Positions 38,246 through 46,835 of a DNA stretch of 57,728 nt are shown piece by piece. The position numbers and the translations under genes were made by a program. This DNA comes from Solimonas aquatica (GTDB taxonomy: Bacteria; Pseudomonadota; Gammaproteobacteria; Nevskiales; Nevskiaceae): NCBI RefSeq assembly GCF_900111015.1, contig NZ_FOFS01000017.1, forward strand, positions 1,670 through 59,397, read 5' to 3'. The notes beneath the pieces are model-generated. The model was not told where the DNA came from, did not search any database, and was given only the letters and a program-made list of their open reading frames with translations. Position 1 is the stretch's first letter; every line of letters starts with the position of its first letter.

Positions 38246-38677
38246 ATGCCCACCAAGTCGCATTCCGCCGAAAGCCTGAGCATCGGCCGCCTCGCTGCGG
38301 CCGCCGGAGTCGGCATCGATACCGTGCGCTACTACGAGCGCAGCGGCCTGCTGCCCGCACCGCCGCGCCGCGCCTCCGGTTACCGCGCCTATCCCGCCGA
38401 CAGTCTCGCGCGCCTGCGCTTCATCCGTCGCGCCAAGGCCCTGGGTTTCGCGCTGGATGAAATCGCGGAGCTGCTGCGGCTGAGCCAGCCTCACGAACGC
38501 GGCGCCAGCGATGTGCGTCAGCTCGCGCAAGTCAGGCTGCAGGAAGTGGAAGCGAAGATCGCAGAGCTGCAGCGTGTGCGCGCTGGCCTGCGCCAGCTGG
38601 TGAAGGCCTGTCCGGGACGAGGCTCGCCGCAGGCCTGCCCGATCATCGCCGCGCTCTCCGATGGAGCGCGCACATGA
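38246..38677 (+). CDS. cueR: CueR-like MerR-family metal regulator
   Basis: A 143-residue MerR-family activator. The winged helix is at [26 protein letters not shown]. The metal loop has C122 and C131 ([12 protein letters not shown]), and S80 stands near the position that is Ser in monovalent-ion sensors and Cys in divalent sensors. That pattern and the copper genes around it favour Cu(I)/Ag(I) sensing. The promoter upstream is MerR-type. The stop codon overlaps the ATPase start (ATGA). Confidence 0.82.
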   Translation: MPTKSHSAESLSIGRLAAAAGVGIDTVRYYERSGLLPAPPRRASGYRAYPADSLARLRFIRRAKALGFALDEIAELLRLSQPHERGASDVRQLAQVRLQEVEAKIAELQRVRAGLRQLVKACPGRGSPQACPIIAALSDGART

Positions 38678-41001
38678 ATGTGAAGTCTCTGGTGCGCGAC
38701 CCGGTCTGCGGCATGCAGGTCGATCCCGAGCGCAGTCCGCACCGCTTCACGCACGCCGGCCAGATCCATCATTTCTGCAGCGCGGGCTGCCTGCACAAGT
38801 TCGAGCAGGATCCGGCCGCCTACGAAAGCGCAGCCCCGGCATCCGGCTGCTGCGCGCATCAGGCCAGCACGCCGCCGGCGGCCGGCGCGATATGGACCTG
38901 CCCCATGCATCCGGAGGTGCGTCAGGATCATCCGGGCAGCTGCCCGACGTGCGGCATGGCGCTGGAGCCCGAGCATCCCGCTGCCACACAGGACGATGGT
39001 GAGCTGCGCGACATGCAGCGGCGTTTCATCGTCGGTCTTGCCCTGAGCCTGCCGCTGCTGTGGCTGAGCATGGGCGAGCTGCTGCCGCAGCGTCTGCAGG
39101 CAACGCACTGGCTGGGTCATCAGCAGGCGGCCTGGTTGCAGCTGCTGCTGGCCTCACCCGTGGTGCTGTGGGCGGGCTGGCCGTTCTGGCAGCGCGCGGC
39201 AGCTTCGCTGCGGCATCGCAGTCTCAACATGTTCACCCTGATTGCGCTGGGCGTGGCGGCGGCTTACGGCTTCAGCCTGCTGGCCCTGCTCGCACCGCAG
39301 TGGCTGCCGCCGGGCTTTGCGATGTCCGGCATGGCGCCGCTGTATTTCGAATCGGCGGCGGTCATCACCACGCTGGTGCTGCTGGGCCAGGTGCTGGAAC
39401 TGCGGGCGCGCGCGCAGACCTCAGGCGCGATCCGCGCGCTGCTGGCGCTGGCGCCGGCCATTGCACACCGGCTCGATGCGCAGGACCGCGAAAGCGAGGT
39501 GACGCTGCAGCAGGTGCGCCCCGGTGATCGCCTGCGCGTGCGGCCGGGCGAAAAGATTCCGGTGGACGGCGTGGTGCTCGACGGCGCCAGCCACGTCGAT
39601 GAAGCCATGCTCAGCGGCGAGCCGACACCGGTGGCCAAGCGCGCCGGCGACGCCGTGAGCGGCGCCACGCTCAACGGCAGCGGCACGCTGCTGATCCGCG
39701 CGCGCCGCGTCGGCGAGGACAGCCTGCTCGCGCAGATCGTGCGACAGGTGGCACAGGCGCAGCGTTCGCGTGCGCCGGTGCAGCGTCTGGCGGATCGCGT
39801 CGCGGCCTGGTTCGTGCCGGCGGTGATCATCATCGCTGTCATCAGCGCGCTGCTGTGGCTGCACTGGGGTCCGCCGCCGGCGGGCGCACACGCGCTGCTC
39901 GCCGCCGTCTCGGTGCTGATCATCGCCTGCCCCTGTGCGCTGGGTCTGGCGACGCCGATGTCGGTGATGGTCGGCGTCGGCCGCGGCGCCGCGGCCGGTG
40001 TGCTGGTGCGCGATGCCGCGGCGCTGGAAGCCCTGTCGCGCATCGACACCCTGGTGCTCGACAAGACCGGCACGCTCACCGAAGGCAAGCCCAGCCTGCG
40101 TCAGCTGTTGCCGCTGCCCGGCTTCGACGAGGACGAGCTGCTGCGTCTGGCCGCAGGCGCCGAGGCGAGCAGCGAGCATCCGCTCGCGCGCGCCATCGTC
40201 GCGGCCTTTCTGGCGCGTGGCGGCACCTTGCCGGCGACACGGGACTTCGGTTCCGATCCGGGTCTGGGCGTGTGGGCGCAGATCGAGGGGCGCAGCGTGC
40301 TGCTCGGCAATGCCGCGCTGATGCGGGCTCGCGGCGTCGATCCCGCCGCGTTCGCGCCGCTGCTGGCCGAACACGGCGGCGACACCCGCGTGCTGCTGGC
40401 CTGCGACGGACAGCCGGCCGGCGTGCTGCGCATCGCCGATGCCGTGAAAGCCAGCACGCCGGAAGCGCTCGCGGGCCTGCGCGGCGCGGGGCTGCGCCTG
40501 CTGATGCTCAGCGGTGATCGCCGCGACAGCGCGCAGGCCATCGCCCGGCAGCTGGGCATCGACGAGGTGATTGCCGAGGTGCTGCCGGCCGACAAGACCG
40601 CCGTGATCGCGCGGCTGCAGCAGGAAGGCCGGCGCGTGGCCATGGCCGGCGACGGCATAAACGACGCACCGGCCCTGGCCCGCGCCGACGTCGGCATCGC
40701 CATGGGCAGCGGCACCGATGTGGCCATGCAGGCGGCTGGCATCACCCTGCTGGGCGGCGATCTGCGCGGCGCGCTGCGCGCCTTGAAGCTGTCGCGGGCG
40801 ACCTTGCAGAACATCCGCCAAAACCTGTTCTTTGCCTTTATCTACAACGCCTTGGGCATTCCCATCGCGGCCGGCGCGCTGTACCCGCACTACGGCCTGC
40901 TGCTCTCGCCGATGCTGGCCAGCGCGGCCATGAGCCTGTCCTCGGTCTGCGTGATCGGCAACGCCCTGCGCCTGCGCCACCTGCAGCTGGACGCGGCTTG
41001 A
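38674..41001 (+). CDS. copA: Copper-translocating P1B-type ATPase
   Basis: A 775-residue heavy-metal ATPase. Its N-terminus has a YHS/TRASH-like module ([11 protein letters not shown] ... [10 protein letters not shown]) and a CPMHPEV...CPTCGM heavy-metal-binding module instead of the usual HMA domain. The transmembrane CPC (C419-P-C421), phosphorylated aspartate D463 in DKTGTLTEG, and [11 protein letters not shown] are present. It pumps Cu(I) from the cytoplasm. It is coupled to the CueR-like gene and shares its promoter. Confidence 0.92.
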   Translation: MNVKSLVRDPVCGMQVDPERSPHRFTHAGQIHHFCSAGCLHKFEQDPAAYESAAPASGCCAHQASTPPAAGAIWTCPMHPEVRQDHPGSCPTCGMALEPEHPAATQDDGELRDMQRRFIVGLALSLPLLWLSMGELLPQRLQATHWLGHQQAAWLQLLLASPVVLWAGWPFWQRAAASLRHRSLNMFTLIALGVAAAYGFSLLALLAPQWLPPGFAMSGMAPLYFESAAVITTLVLLGQVLELRARAQTSGAIRALLALAPAIAHRLDAQDRESEVTLQQVRPGDRLRVRPGEKIPVDGVVLDGASHVDEAMLSGEPTPVAKRAGDAVSGATLNGSGTLLIRARRVGEDSLLAQIVRQVAQAQRSRAPVQRLADRVAAWFVPAVIIIAVISALLWLHWGPPPAGAHALLAAVSVLIIACPCALGLATPMSVMVGVGRGAAAGVLVRDAAALEALSRIDTLVLDKTGTLTEGKPSLRQLLPLPGFDEDELLRLAAGAEASSEHPLARAIVAAFLARGGTLPATRDFGSDPGLGVWAQIEGRSVLLGNAALMRARGVDPAAFAPLLAEHGGDTRVLLACDGQPAGVLRIADAVKASTPEALAGLRGAGLRLLMLSGDRRDSAQAIARQLGIDEVIAEVLPADKTAVIARLQQEGRRVAMAGDGINDAPALARADVGIAMGSGTDVAMQAAGITLLGGDLRGALRALKLSRATLQNIRQNLFFAFIYNALGIPIAAGALYPHYGLLLSPMLASAAMSLSSVCVIGNALRLRHLQLDAA

Positions 41002-41038
41002 CGGGACCTCCGCCTGACGATTACATTGAAAACTGTAA
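40998..41038 (+). promoter_or_regulatory. Promoter with TTACA/TGTAA inverted repeat
   Basis: TTGACG (overlapping the copA stop codon), 17 bp, then TTACAT: a good sigma-70 promoter. The -10 lies inside the inverted repeat TTACA-N8-TGTAA (41021-41038), placed to act as a repressor site. It precedes the metal-dependent hydrolase gene. Confidence 0.6.
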
Positions 41039-41056
41039 CATTCATTGAGGAGAGTC

Positions 41057-41908
41057 ATGGAACCGTCCAGCGATACCGTGATGCCGGTGCGCCGCGATCT
41101 GCACTTCTCGCTGCCGCAGGCGCGGCTGAGCGATTGGCATGACGCCGGGGTGCATGTCAGCCACTTCTTCAACGCCATGTCGCTGTTCTTCCCGGACGGC
41201 GAGCGCTTCTTCATCCACGCGGTGCGTCACTACCGCGACCAGATCCGCGATCCGCAGCTGCAGCAGGCGGTGACCGGCTTCATCGGTCAGGAGGCCATGC
41301 ACGGCCGTGAGCACACCGAGTGCAACGAGATGCTGGACCGCGCCGGTCTGCCGGGCACGGCGCTGCAGCAGTTCGTGTACCGCCTGCTGGAACGCATGAA
41401 GCGCCGCGCGCCCAAGGCCATGCAGCTGTCGGCCACCATCGCCCTGGAACATCTCACCGCGATCATGGCCAATGCCCTGCTCAGCGATGCGCGCGTGGTG
41501 AGTCAGGCCGAGCCGCATTTCGCGCGGCTGTGGCGCTGGCATGCGCTGGAGGAAACCGAACACAAGGCGGTGGCCTTCGACGTGTGGCGCGCGGTGATGC
41601 CCAAGACCCTCTTCAGTTACCTGCTGCGCATCTGGGGGCTGATCGTGGCCAGTGCCATCTTCTGGCCGCTCGTGGCGATCTTTCACTGGCGACTGCTGCG
41701 CGCCGATCCGGTGGCGCGTCGCGAGCGCGGCGGCTACTGGAAGATGATCCGCTGGCAGTTCTTCACGCCGGGGCCGCTGCGTCGCGCGGCGCGGGAGTGG
41801 TTCGATTACTTCAAGCCCGGCTTCCACCCCTGGGATCACGACAACCGCAGCCAGCTGCAGCAGCTGCCGCCCTTGCTGAGCGAACTGGAAGGCGCGACGG
41901 CGGCTTGA
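41057..41908 (+). CDS. Predicted metal-dependent hydrolase (PF10118)
   Basis: A 283-residue protein with the conserved histidine/glutamate pattern of the PF10118 family (FIGQEAMHGREHTECNEML, then WHALEETEHKAVAFDVW). This suggests a diiron-like helical site. A hydrophobic stretch near residue 200 may anchor it to the membrane. GAGGAG precedes the ATG at 41057. The function of the family is not established. It is often found next to regulators in fatty-acid or aromatic-degrading bacteria. Confidence 0.8.
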   Translation: MEPSSDTVMPVRRDLHFSLPQARLSDWHDAGVHVSHFFNAMSLFFPDGERFFIHAVRHYRDQIRDPQLQQAVTGFIGQEAMHGREHTECNEMLDRAGLPGTALQQFVYRLLERMKRRAPKAMQLSATIALEHLTAIMANALLSDARVVSQAEPHFARLWRWHALEETEHKAVAFDVWRAVMPKTLFSYLLRIWGLIVASAIFWPLVAIFHWRLLRADPVARRERGGYWKMIRWQFFTPGPLRRAAREWFDYFKPGFHPWDHDNRSQLQQLPPLLSELEGATAA

Positions 41909-41929
41909 ATGGGCGGGTCTCCTGCCGCG

Positions 41930-41953
41930 ATGCCCGCTCGCGCGGGCATGACA
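41930..41953. repeat. Short GC palindrome, diverged copy
   Basis: ATGCCCGCTCGCGCGGGCAT with flanking GACAGG, related to the repeats at 8695-8723 and 22249-22272. It lies between the hydrolase and the MerR gene. Confidence 0.55.
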
Positions 41954-41984
41954 GGACATGATGGCTGCGCTTGAACGCGCGCCG

Positions 41985-42013
41985 CATACCGGCGGCCACA
42001 GGCTGCCGGTATG
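41985..42013. promoter_or_regulatory. Inverted repeat before MerR-family gene
   Basis: Perfect 9-bp arms, CATACCGGC and GCCGGTATG, are 11 bp apart. The right arm covers the first in-frame ATG (42011), so the true start is probably 42023. It is a candidate autoregulatory operator. Confidence 0.5.
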
Positions 42014-42022
42014 ATTCGCGCG

Positions 42023-42853
42023 ATGAGCACGCCGCTGAACGACAGCGCCACGGCGCCGGCCAATGAGCCCGAAGCACCGCAGGCCGCCAACGAATACACC
42101 ATCGATGAACTCGCCCGCGCCGGCAACAGCACGGTGCGCAATGTGCGCGCCTATCAGGATCGCGGGCTGCTGGCGCCGCCGCAGCGGCGCGGTCGCGTCG
42201 GCATCTACACCAGCGAGCATCTGCGCCGCCTGCAGCTGATCAATCAGCTGCTGTCGCGCGGGTACACGCTCGCCAACATCCAGGAGCTGGTCGAGGGTCT
42301 GGAGAAAGGCCGGCAGTTGCAGGACATCCTGGGTCTGGAACGTGCCATTTCCAGTCCCTGGTCGGCCGAGCAGCCGCGTCAGTATTCGCTGCCGGAGCTC
42401 TTGAGCCTGTTCGGCATCAGCGCCTTTGATCCTGCCGTGCTGGGCAAGGTCCTGAGCCTGGGCCTGCTGGTGCCGGAGGGCCTGGGCTTTCGCGCACCGA
42501 ATCCCAAGATCCTGCAGGCCGGTGCCGAGCTGGCGCGCGCCGGCATGCCGCTGAACGACATGCTCACCATCGTCGAAAGCCTGCGCGCCAACGTGGAGCG
42601 CGTGGCCGATGAAATGGTGCAGCTGATCGCGCGCATCCTGGACCGCTACAACGGCGGCCTGCCGCCGCCGGAAGACGTGCCGCGTCTGGCCGAGCTGATC
42701 TGGCGCCTGCGTCCGCTGGCCAACATGGCGGTGGACGCGGAAGTCTCGCGCGCGCTGGAGAACAGCGCCAACAAATTCCTCGGCGAGCGCGTGGCGCAGC
42801 TGCTGGAACACATGCTGCCCGCAGCGCCACGCCCGCCTTCAGAGCCACTCTGA
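42023..42853 (+). CDS. MerR-family transcriptional regulator
   Basis: About 276 residues from the ATG at 42023. A MerR winged helix (YTIDELARAGNSTVRNVRAYQDRGLL) is followed by a much longer C-terminal part than metal-sensing MerR proteins have, without metal-binding cysteines. It presumably binds an organic ligand. Located after the PF10118 hydrolase, in the same direction, and may control it. Confidence 0.85.
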   Translation: MSTPLNDSATAPANEPEAPQAANEYTIDELARAGNSTVRNVRAYQDRGLLAPPQRRGRVGIYTSEHLRRLQLINQLLSRGYTLANIQELVEGLEKGRQLQDILGLERAISSPWSAEQPRQYSLPELLSLFGISAFDPAVLGKVLSLGLLVPEGLGFRAPNPKILQAGAELARAGMPLNDMLTIVESLRANVERVADEMVQLIARILDRYNGGLPPPEDVPRLAELIWRLRPLANMAVDAEVSRALENSANKFLGERVAQLLEHMLPAAPRPPSEPL

Positions 42854-42875
42854 TCGCCGCACAGCCGCGACCGAT

Positions 42876-43895
42876 TCAGGTCTTGTCGCCGGACTCCGGC
42901 TGCCCCTTGCCCGCAAAGGGATAGGCGCCGCCGCCCTTGCCCCGCGGCGGGATGTAGAGCGACAGCAGCATGGTCACCACCAGGATCGCCGCAGTGACCG
43001 ACAGCGACCACAGCACCGGAATCTTGTAGAGGTCGATGATCAGCATCTTGATGCCGATGAAGGCCAGCACCACGGCAAGACCGTAGCTGAGCAGGTGGAA
43101 GCGCTCGTGCACGCCGGCAAGCAGGAAGTACATGGCGCGCAGACCCAGGATCGCGAACACATTCGAGGTGAGCACGATGAACGGGTCGGTGGTAATGGCG
43201 AAGATCGCCGGAATGGAATCCACCGCAAACACCAGGTCCACGATGCCGATCAGCAGCACCACGATCGCCAGCGGCGTGGCCATGCGCAGGCCCTGCGCCA
43301 CGATGATGAACTTCTCGCCGTCGTAGTCCGGCGCGATACGGATCCTGCGACGCAGCCACTTAAGCGCGGGATTGGCCTCCAGATCAGGCTCCTGACCGGC
43401 GGCCCACCACATCTTGATGCCGGTGAACAGCAGGAAGGCGCCGAACACATAGAGAATCCAGTGGAACTGCGCGATCAGCCAGGCACCCACCAGAATCATC
43501 ACCGCACGCAGCAGCAGGGCACCGAGCACGCCAATCATCAGCACGCGCTTCTGGAACTCCGGCGGCACCGCAAAGTAAGTGAAGATCATCAGGAACACGA
43601 AGACGTTGTCCACCGCCAAGGCTTTTTCGATCAGATAGCCGGTGATGAATTCCACGGCCTTGGCATTGGCCAGGCTGCGCGCCGCGGCATCGCCGTCCAG
43701 GCCCCCCAGCGACCACCACAGCCAGGCCACGAACACGAAGGACACTGCCACCCAAATCAGCGACCAGATGCCGGCCTCGCGCATCGACACCCGATGCGCG
43801 CCCTGACGCGACAGGGCGAAGAAATCCACGGCCAGGGCCAGCAGTACAAACAGGCCGAACAAGGCCCACATGGTGGGGGAACCAATCGTCGTCAT
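42876..43895 (-). CDS. TerC/Alx-family membrane protein
   Basis: A 339-residue protein with about nine membrane segments. The acidic membrane motifs of the family are visible: EKALAVDNVFVF and GIVDLVFAVDSIPAIFAIT. Family members export Mn(II) or aid metal loading of exported proteins. I looked for a yybP-ykoY manganese riboswitch upstream and did not find one. There is a strong hairpin there that probably ends the upstream operon. Confidence 0.9.
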   Translation of the reverse strand: MTTIGSPTMWALFGLFVLLALAVDFFALSRQGAHRVSMREAGIWSLIWVAVSFVFVAWLWWSLGGLDGDAAARSLANAKAVEFITGYLIEKALAVDNVFVFLMIFTYFAVPPEFQKRVLMIGVLGALLLRAVMILVGAWLIAQFHWILYVFGAFLLFTGIKMWWAAGQEPDLEANPALKWLRRRIRIAPDYDGEKFIIVAQGLRMATPLAIVVLLIGIVDLVFAVDSIPAIFAITTDPFIVLTSNVFAILGLRAMYFLLAGVHERFHLLSYGLAVVLAFIGIKMLIIDLYKIPVLWSLSVTAAILVVTMLLSLYIPPRGKGGGAYPFAGKGQPESGDKT

Positions 43896-43949
43896 CGTGG
43901 CAAACTCAGTTCTTCAAGAAATCTCGCCCCTGCGGGCATCACGGGAAAC

Positions 43950-43985
43950 GGGCAGGCTGCTGCGTCATGCTGCAGCGGCCTGCCC
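43950..43985 (-). terminator. Hairpin between envelope operon and TerC gene
   Basis: Arms GGGCAGGC / GCCTGCCC with an inner GCTGC/GCAGC stem. The U-tract is weak (GTTTCCC), so termination is likely but not certain. Confidence 0.5.
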
Positions 43986-44015
43986 TTGGCTGAGAGGCAT
44001 GGCAACCCAAGCGGC

Positions 44016-44717
44016 TCAGATCTTGGTGGAAATCTGCAGCTGCAGCGCATGGTTCTGTGTATCCACGCTGCGGCCCAGCACCAGCTGATTCAGGTAACCG
44101 GCCTCCACATCCAGCTTCGGACTGAAACGCCAGCCCAGCCCGGCATAGAGGCGGTTCTGATCGAAAAGTTTCCCGTTCAGGCGCTGGCGATGGCTGAGAT
44201 GGAAGAACACCTCGTCCTGCAGGAACGCAAAGGCACCCCGCTCCAGCGGCTTGTCGCGGTCCTGCAGCGGCATCGTCACGCGACCCTGCAGGCGCAGGCG
44301 GTCGGAATACGTATCCGGCGCTCCGGCGCGCTCGATGAAGCGCTGCTCCAGTCGCAGGCGCTCGCTGAAGGTGCAGCCACCGATCCGCTGGCTGGCAATC
44401 AGCTGCTGCCAGCTGCGATGCTCGGTGAGCGTGGATGAACCGGGCCGGTAGGTATCGATGTAGGCAAAGCCCGCCGCCATGCGCAGCTGCGGGTTGAGGG
44501 CGTAGCTCAAGCCGGCCCGGACGATGAAATTGCGCAGGTCTTCGGCGTCATCATTGCTGCGCAGCTGCACATCACTGACCAGCGACCAGTCGCGCGACAG
44601 CGCCGTGGTGTTGGACCATGAGGTCCATAATGTCTGGGTGTGGTCGGCATCCGCCCAGGCTGCTCCCGGGCCTGCGCCCAGGAGCAGCACTGCCAGAACC
44701 TTGCTGAAACCCCGCAT
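44016..44717 (-). CDS. DUF2490 outer-membrane beta-barrel protein
   Basis: A 233-residue exported protein (signal FSKVLAVLLLGAGPGAAWA). Alternating aromatic strands fit DUF2490 (LWTSWSNTTALSRDWSLVSDVQLR, RLRLEQRFIERAG, NRLYAGLGWRFSP). It ends with a charged/aliphatic residue rather than Phe. Function unknown. Its start overlaps the stop of the preceding gene (TGATG). Confidence 0.75.
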   Translation of the reverse strand: MRGFSKVLAVLLLGAGPGAAWADADHTQTLWTSWSNTTALSRDWSLVSDVQLRSNDDAEDLRNFIVRAGLSYALNPQLRMAAGFAYIDTYRPGSSTLTEHRSWQQLIASQRIGGCTFSERLRLEQRFIERAGAPDTYSDRLRLQGRVTMPLQDRDKPLERGAFAFLQDEVFFHLSHRQRLNGKLFDQNRLYAGLGWRFSPKLDVEAGYLNQLVLGRSVDTQNHALQLQISTKI

Positions 44718-45205
44718 CAGCCCTGCTCCTTGTCGTCAGGTGCCGCCTTGAAATGCACCTCGAAGTGCTCGATGTGATCGACGGTGAAGCCGTCGTCCTT
44801 AGGGTGCTCCACATACTGGTGTGTCAGCTCGCAATCACCGGTCGGCTGCACCTTGTGATGCTTGAACAACCACCAGCCGCGCTCCTCGACGGTGGCGCAG
44901 ACCACGCGCTGCTGCGGCGCCTCGAACACCACCTCGGCGCGCTCGCTGTCGTAGCGAAGACCCGGCACCGGCACGCGATGGTGCTCGGTCATTTCGCTGG
45001 TCGGATAGAACAGATCAACTTCCACCCAGGCGCGCCCCAGCTCCGGGTTGATCGCAAAGCGCTTGGATTCGCTCGGCTGGAAGCCGCTGGCGGGCGCCTT
45101 GAAGATGCGCTGCTCGGATTGGTTGGCCTGCACCTGGGTGAGGCTCGTACTCAGGCCCAGCGCCACGCCAAGGCCAAGAGCCACCGCGCTCAGACTGGAT
45201 TTCAT
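44717..45205 (-). CDS. Exported protein of unknown family
   Basis: About 162 residues from the ATG at 45205, which has a GGAG ribosome site and begins a signal peptide (MKSSLSAVALGLGVALGLS). The mature part is acidic, with EVDLFYPTSEMTEHHRVPVP, two cysteines (VVCATVEERGWW and GDCELTHQY) that could form a disulfide, and no domain I recognise. It is second of three genes in an envelope operon, coupled to the DUF2490 gene. Confidence 0.6.
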   Translation of the reverse strand: MKSSLSAVALGLGVALGLSTSLTQVQANQSEQRIFKAPASGFQPSESKRFAINPELGRAWVEVDLFYPTSEMTEHHRVPVPGLRYDSERAEVVFEAPQQRVVCATVEERGWWLFKHHKVQPTGDCELTHQYVEHPKDDGFTVDHIEHFEVHFKAAPDDKEQG

Positions 45206-45249
45206 GCTTGTTACTCCGGTGTTCAAGGTAGGGATCTGCGGTGCCGCTG

Positions 45250-45283
45250 GCGCAGGTGCCCGCCGCGAGGCGGGCACCTGCGC
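45250..45283 (-). terminator. 15-bp perfect hairpin within envelope operon
   Basis: GCGCAGGTGCCCGCC and its exact complement are separated by GCGA. There is no U-tract. It lies 10 bp past the stop of the 45294 gene and before the next gene's ribosome site. It may act as an attenuator or mRNA-stabilising processing site. Confidence 0.5.
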
Positions 45284-45293
45284 TGGCGCGCGA

Positions 45294-45899
45294 TCAGCGC
45301 GTCACGGGCAGAGACGAGTGGTGCAGCACGATGCGCAGATTGCCCTGGTCATCGCGCATGTAGCCCCAGGTCTTGTCGACCGTGGTGACCTTGCCGGCCT
45401 TGTCGGTGAGGATCACATTGCCCATCGACAGCGCGGTGTCACCGTGCAGCTGGATGGCGGCGTTGCGGATTTCCACTGAGCGCCAGCCCTTCAGCGCGAA
45501 GCCCTGGTCATCGGGATAGGCCTTGTCATCGCCCACGAAGTAGGCGAGCGCACCTTCACGCGTGGTACGGAAGGTCTGCGGCGCAACCGTCAGGGTCGGC
45601 TTGAACAGCACGGGGCCGTACTGATAGCCGTAGGCACTGTCGATCACGCTGCTGGCGGTGGCCTTGGCCTTGGCGATGCCGCCGGCCTCATAGTCCTTGG
45701 AGATCTGCACCAGCGCTTCGCCCCAGGCGCGCTGCGCGGCCAGCACCTGCGCCTCGGTGATGTTCTGACTGGCGATCGCCGAAGGCGGTACCACCTGCTT
45801 GACGGCGCTGCTCTGGGCGAGCGCGGCACCGCCTGCGCCCAGGCCGCCGGCCAGGGCCAGGCTCAGGGCGAGGATACGGAAGTTCATGGGCTTGTTCAT
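45294..45899 (-). CDS. Exported SnoaL/NTF2-like protein
   Basis: A 201-residue protein with a signal peptide (ILALSLALAGGLGAGGAALA). The mature part (QRAWGEALVQISKDYEAGG, then WRSVEIRNAAIQLHGDTALS, VDKTWGYMRDDQGNLRIVLH) has the pattern of the NTF2/SnoaL-like fold used for small ligand binding or unknown roles. It is first of the three-gene envelope operon on this strand, and divergent from the LuxR-kinase operon. Confidence 0.65.
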   Translation of the reverse strand: MNKPMNFRILALSLALAGGLGAGGAALAQSSAVKQVVPPSAIASQNITEAQVLAAQRAWGEALVQISKDYEAGGIAKAKATASSVIDSAYGYQYGPVLFKPTLTVAPQTFRTTREGALAYFVGDDKAYPDDQGFALKGWRSVEIRNAAIQLHGDTALSMGNVILTDKAGKVTTVDKTWGYMRDDQGNLRIVLHHSSLPVTR

Positions 45900-46046
45900 G
45901 GCGACTCTCGATGGCTAGGTCCGACATTGGACTGTGGCCAGTGTCGGCGCGGCGAGGCCCGCCGCCATCGGTCATCCGGCAGAGCATGCGATCTGCCGAC
46001 TGGCCTATGATTGACGGATGTCGTTTGCGCATCCTTACTGCACGCC

Positions 46047-46835
46047 ATGAGCAAGATCCCCTCAGCCGAAACACCGGACAGCGAGAGCACCCGGCTCACC
46101 GCGCGGGCGCTGCGCGGGCGCATGCGCAGCGTCGAGCACGAAGCCAGCCGCCTGCACCTGCTGGAGTCCTGCGCACAGACGCTGGCCGAGGACAGCAGCT
46201 TCAAATCGGCGCTGGGCTCGGTGCTGGCCCTGAGCCTGCGGCATCTGGGCGCCGACACCGGCCTGCTGCTGTGGCAGGACGGCGGTGCGCTGACCGTGCA
46301 GGCCGCGCAGGGCGATGCCCTGCCGGTGGGCGCGCGCATTCCAGTCGGCGGGGTGCTGGCGGCCGTTCTGCGGCCACCGCTGCAAGCCAGCCTGCGCAAG
46401 CACATCGAAAGCCGCCTGCGGCTCGGCCGTGATTCCGAGGTGGCCTGGGAGCTGCTGCTGCCGCTGCGCCTGAGTGGCAAGGGTCTGGGCGTGCTCGCCC
46501 TGATGAGCCGGAACGGACGGCTGATGCCCTCCGCCGAGGATCTGCACACCCTGCTGGCGGTGGCCACGCTGCTGGCCGGCGCGCTGGCCGCCAGCATCGC
46601 CAGACCGCGTGCGCAGAAGCGTGAAGCGGCTCACTCGCTGTCGCGGCTGACGCCGCGCGAGCAGCAGGTGCTGGCCCTGCTGCCGCAGGGCCTGAGCAAT
46701 AGCGAGATCGCCGCGCAGCTGGGCATCAGCACCGGCACGGCCAAGATTCACGTCGAACGGATCCTGCACAAGCTGGGTCTGAAAGACCGCACACAGGCGG
46801 CGGTTCGCGCCACGGAATGGGGACATCGCACATGA
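46047..46835 (+). CDS. GAF-LuxR transcriptional regulator
   Basis: About 262 residues from the ATG at 46047. A GAF-like sensor domain (residues ~35-185; LRHLGADTGLLLWQDGGALT) precedes a LuxR helix-turn-helix (LTPREQQVLALLPQGLSNSEIAAQLGISTGTAKIHVERIL). There is no receiver domain. It is the first gene of a three-gene operon. Its stop overlaps the histidine kinase start (ATGA). Confidence 0.85.
   Translation: MSKIPSAETPDSESTRLTARALRGRMRSVEHEASRLHLLESCAQTLAEDSSFKSALGSVLALSLRHLGADTGLLLWQDGGALTVQAAQGDALPVGARIPVGGVLAAVLRPPLQASLRKHIESRLRLGRDSEVAWELLLPLRLSGKGLGVLALMSRNGRLMPSAEDLHTLLAVATLLAGALAASIARPRAQKREAAHSLSRLTPREQQVLALLPQGLSNSEIAAQLGISTGTAKIHVERILHKLGLKDRTQAAVRATEWGHRT

Noticed and set aside
43896-44015. 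yybP-ykoY manganese riboswitch before the TerC gene
   Set aside because: TerC/Alx genes often have one, but the conserved blocks are not present in the 120-bp gap. Only a plain GC hairpin is seen.
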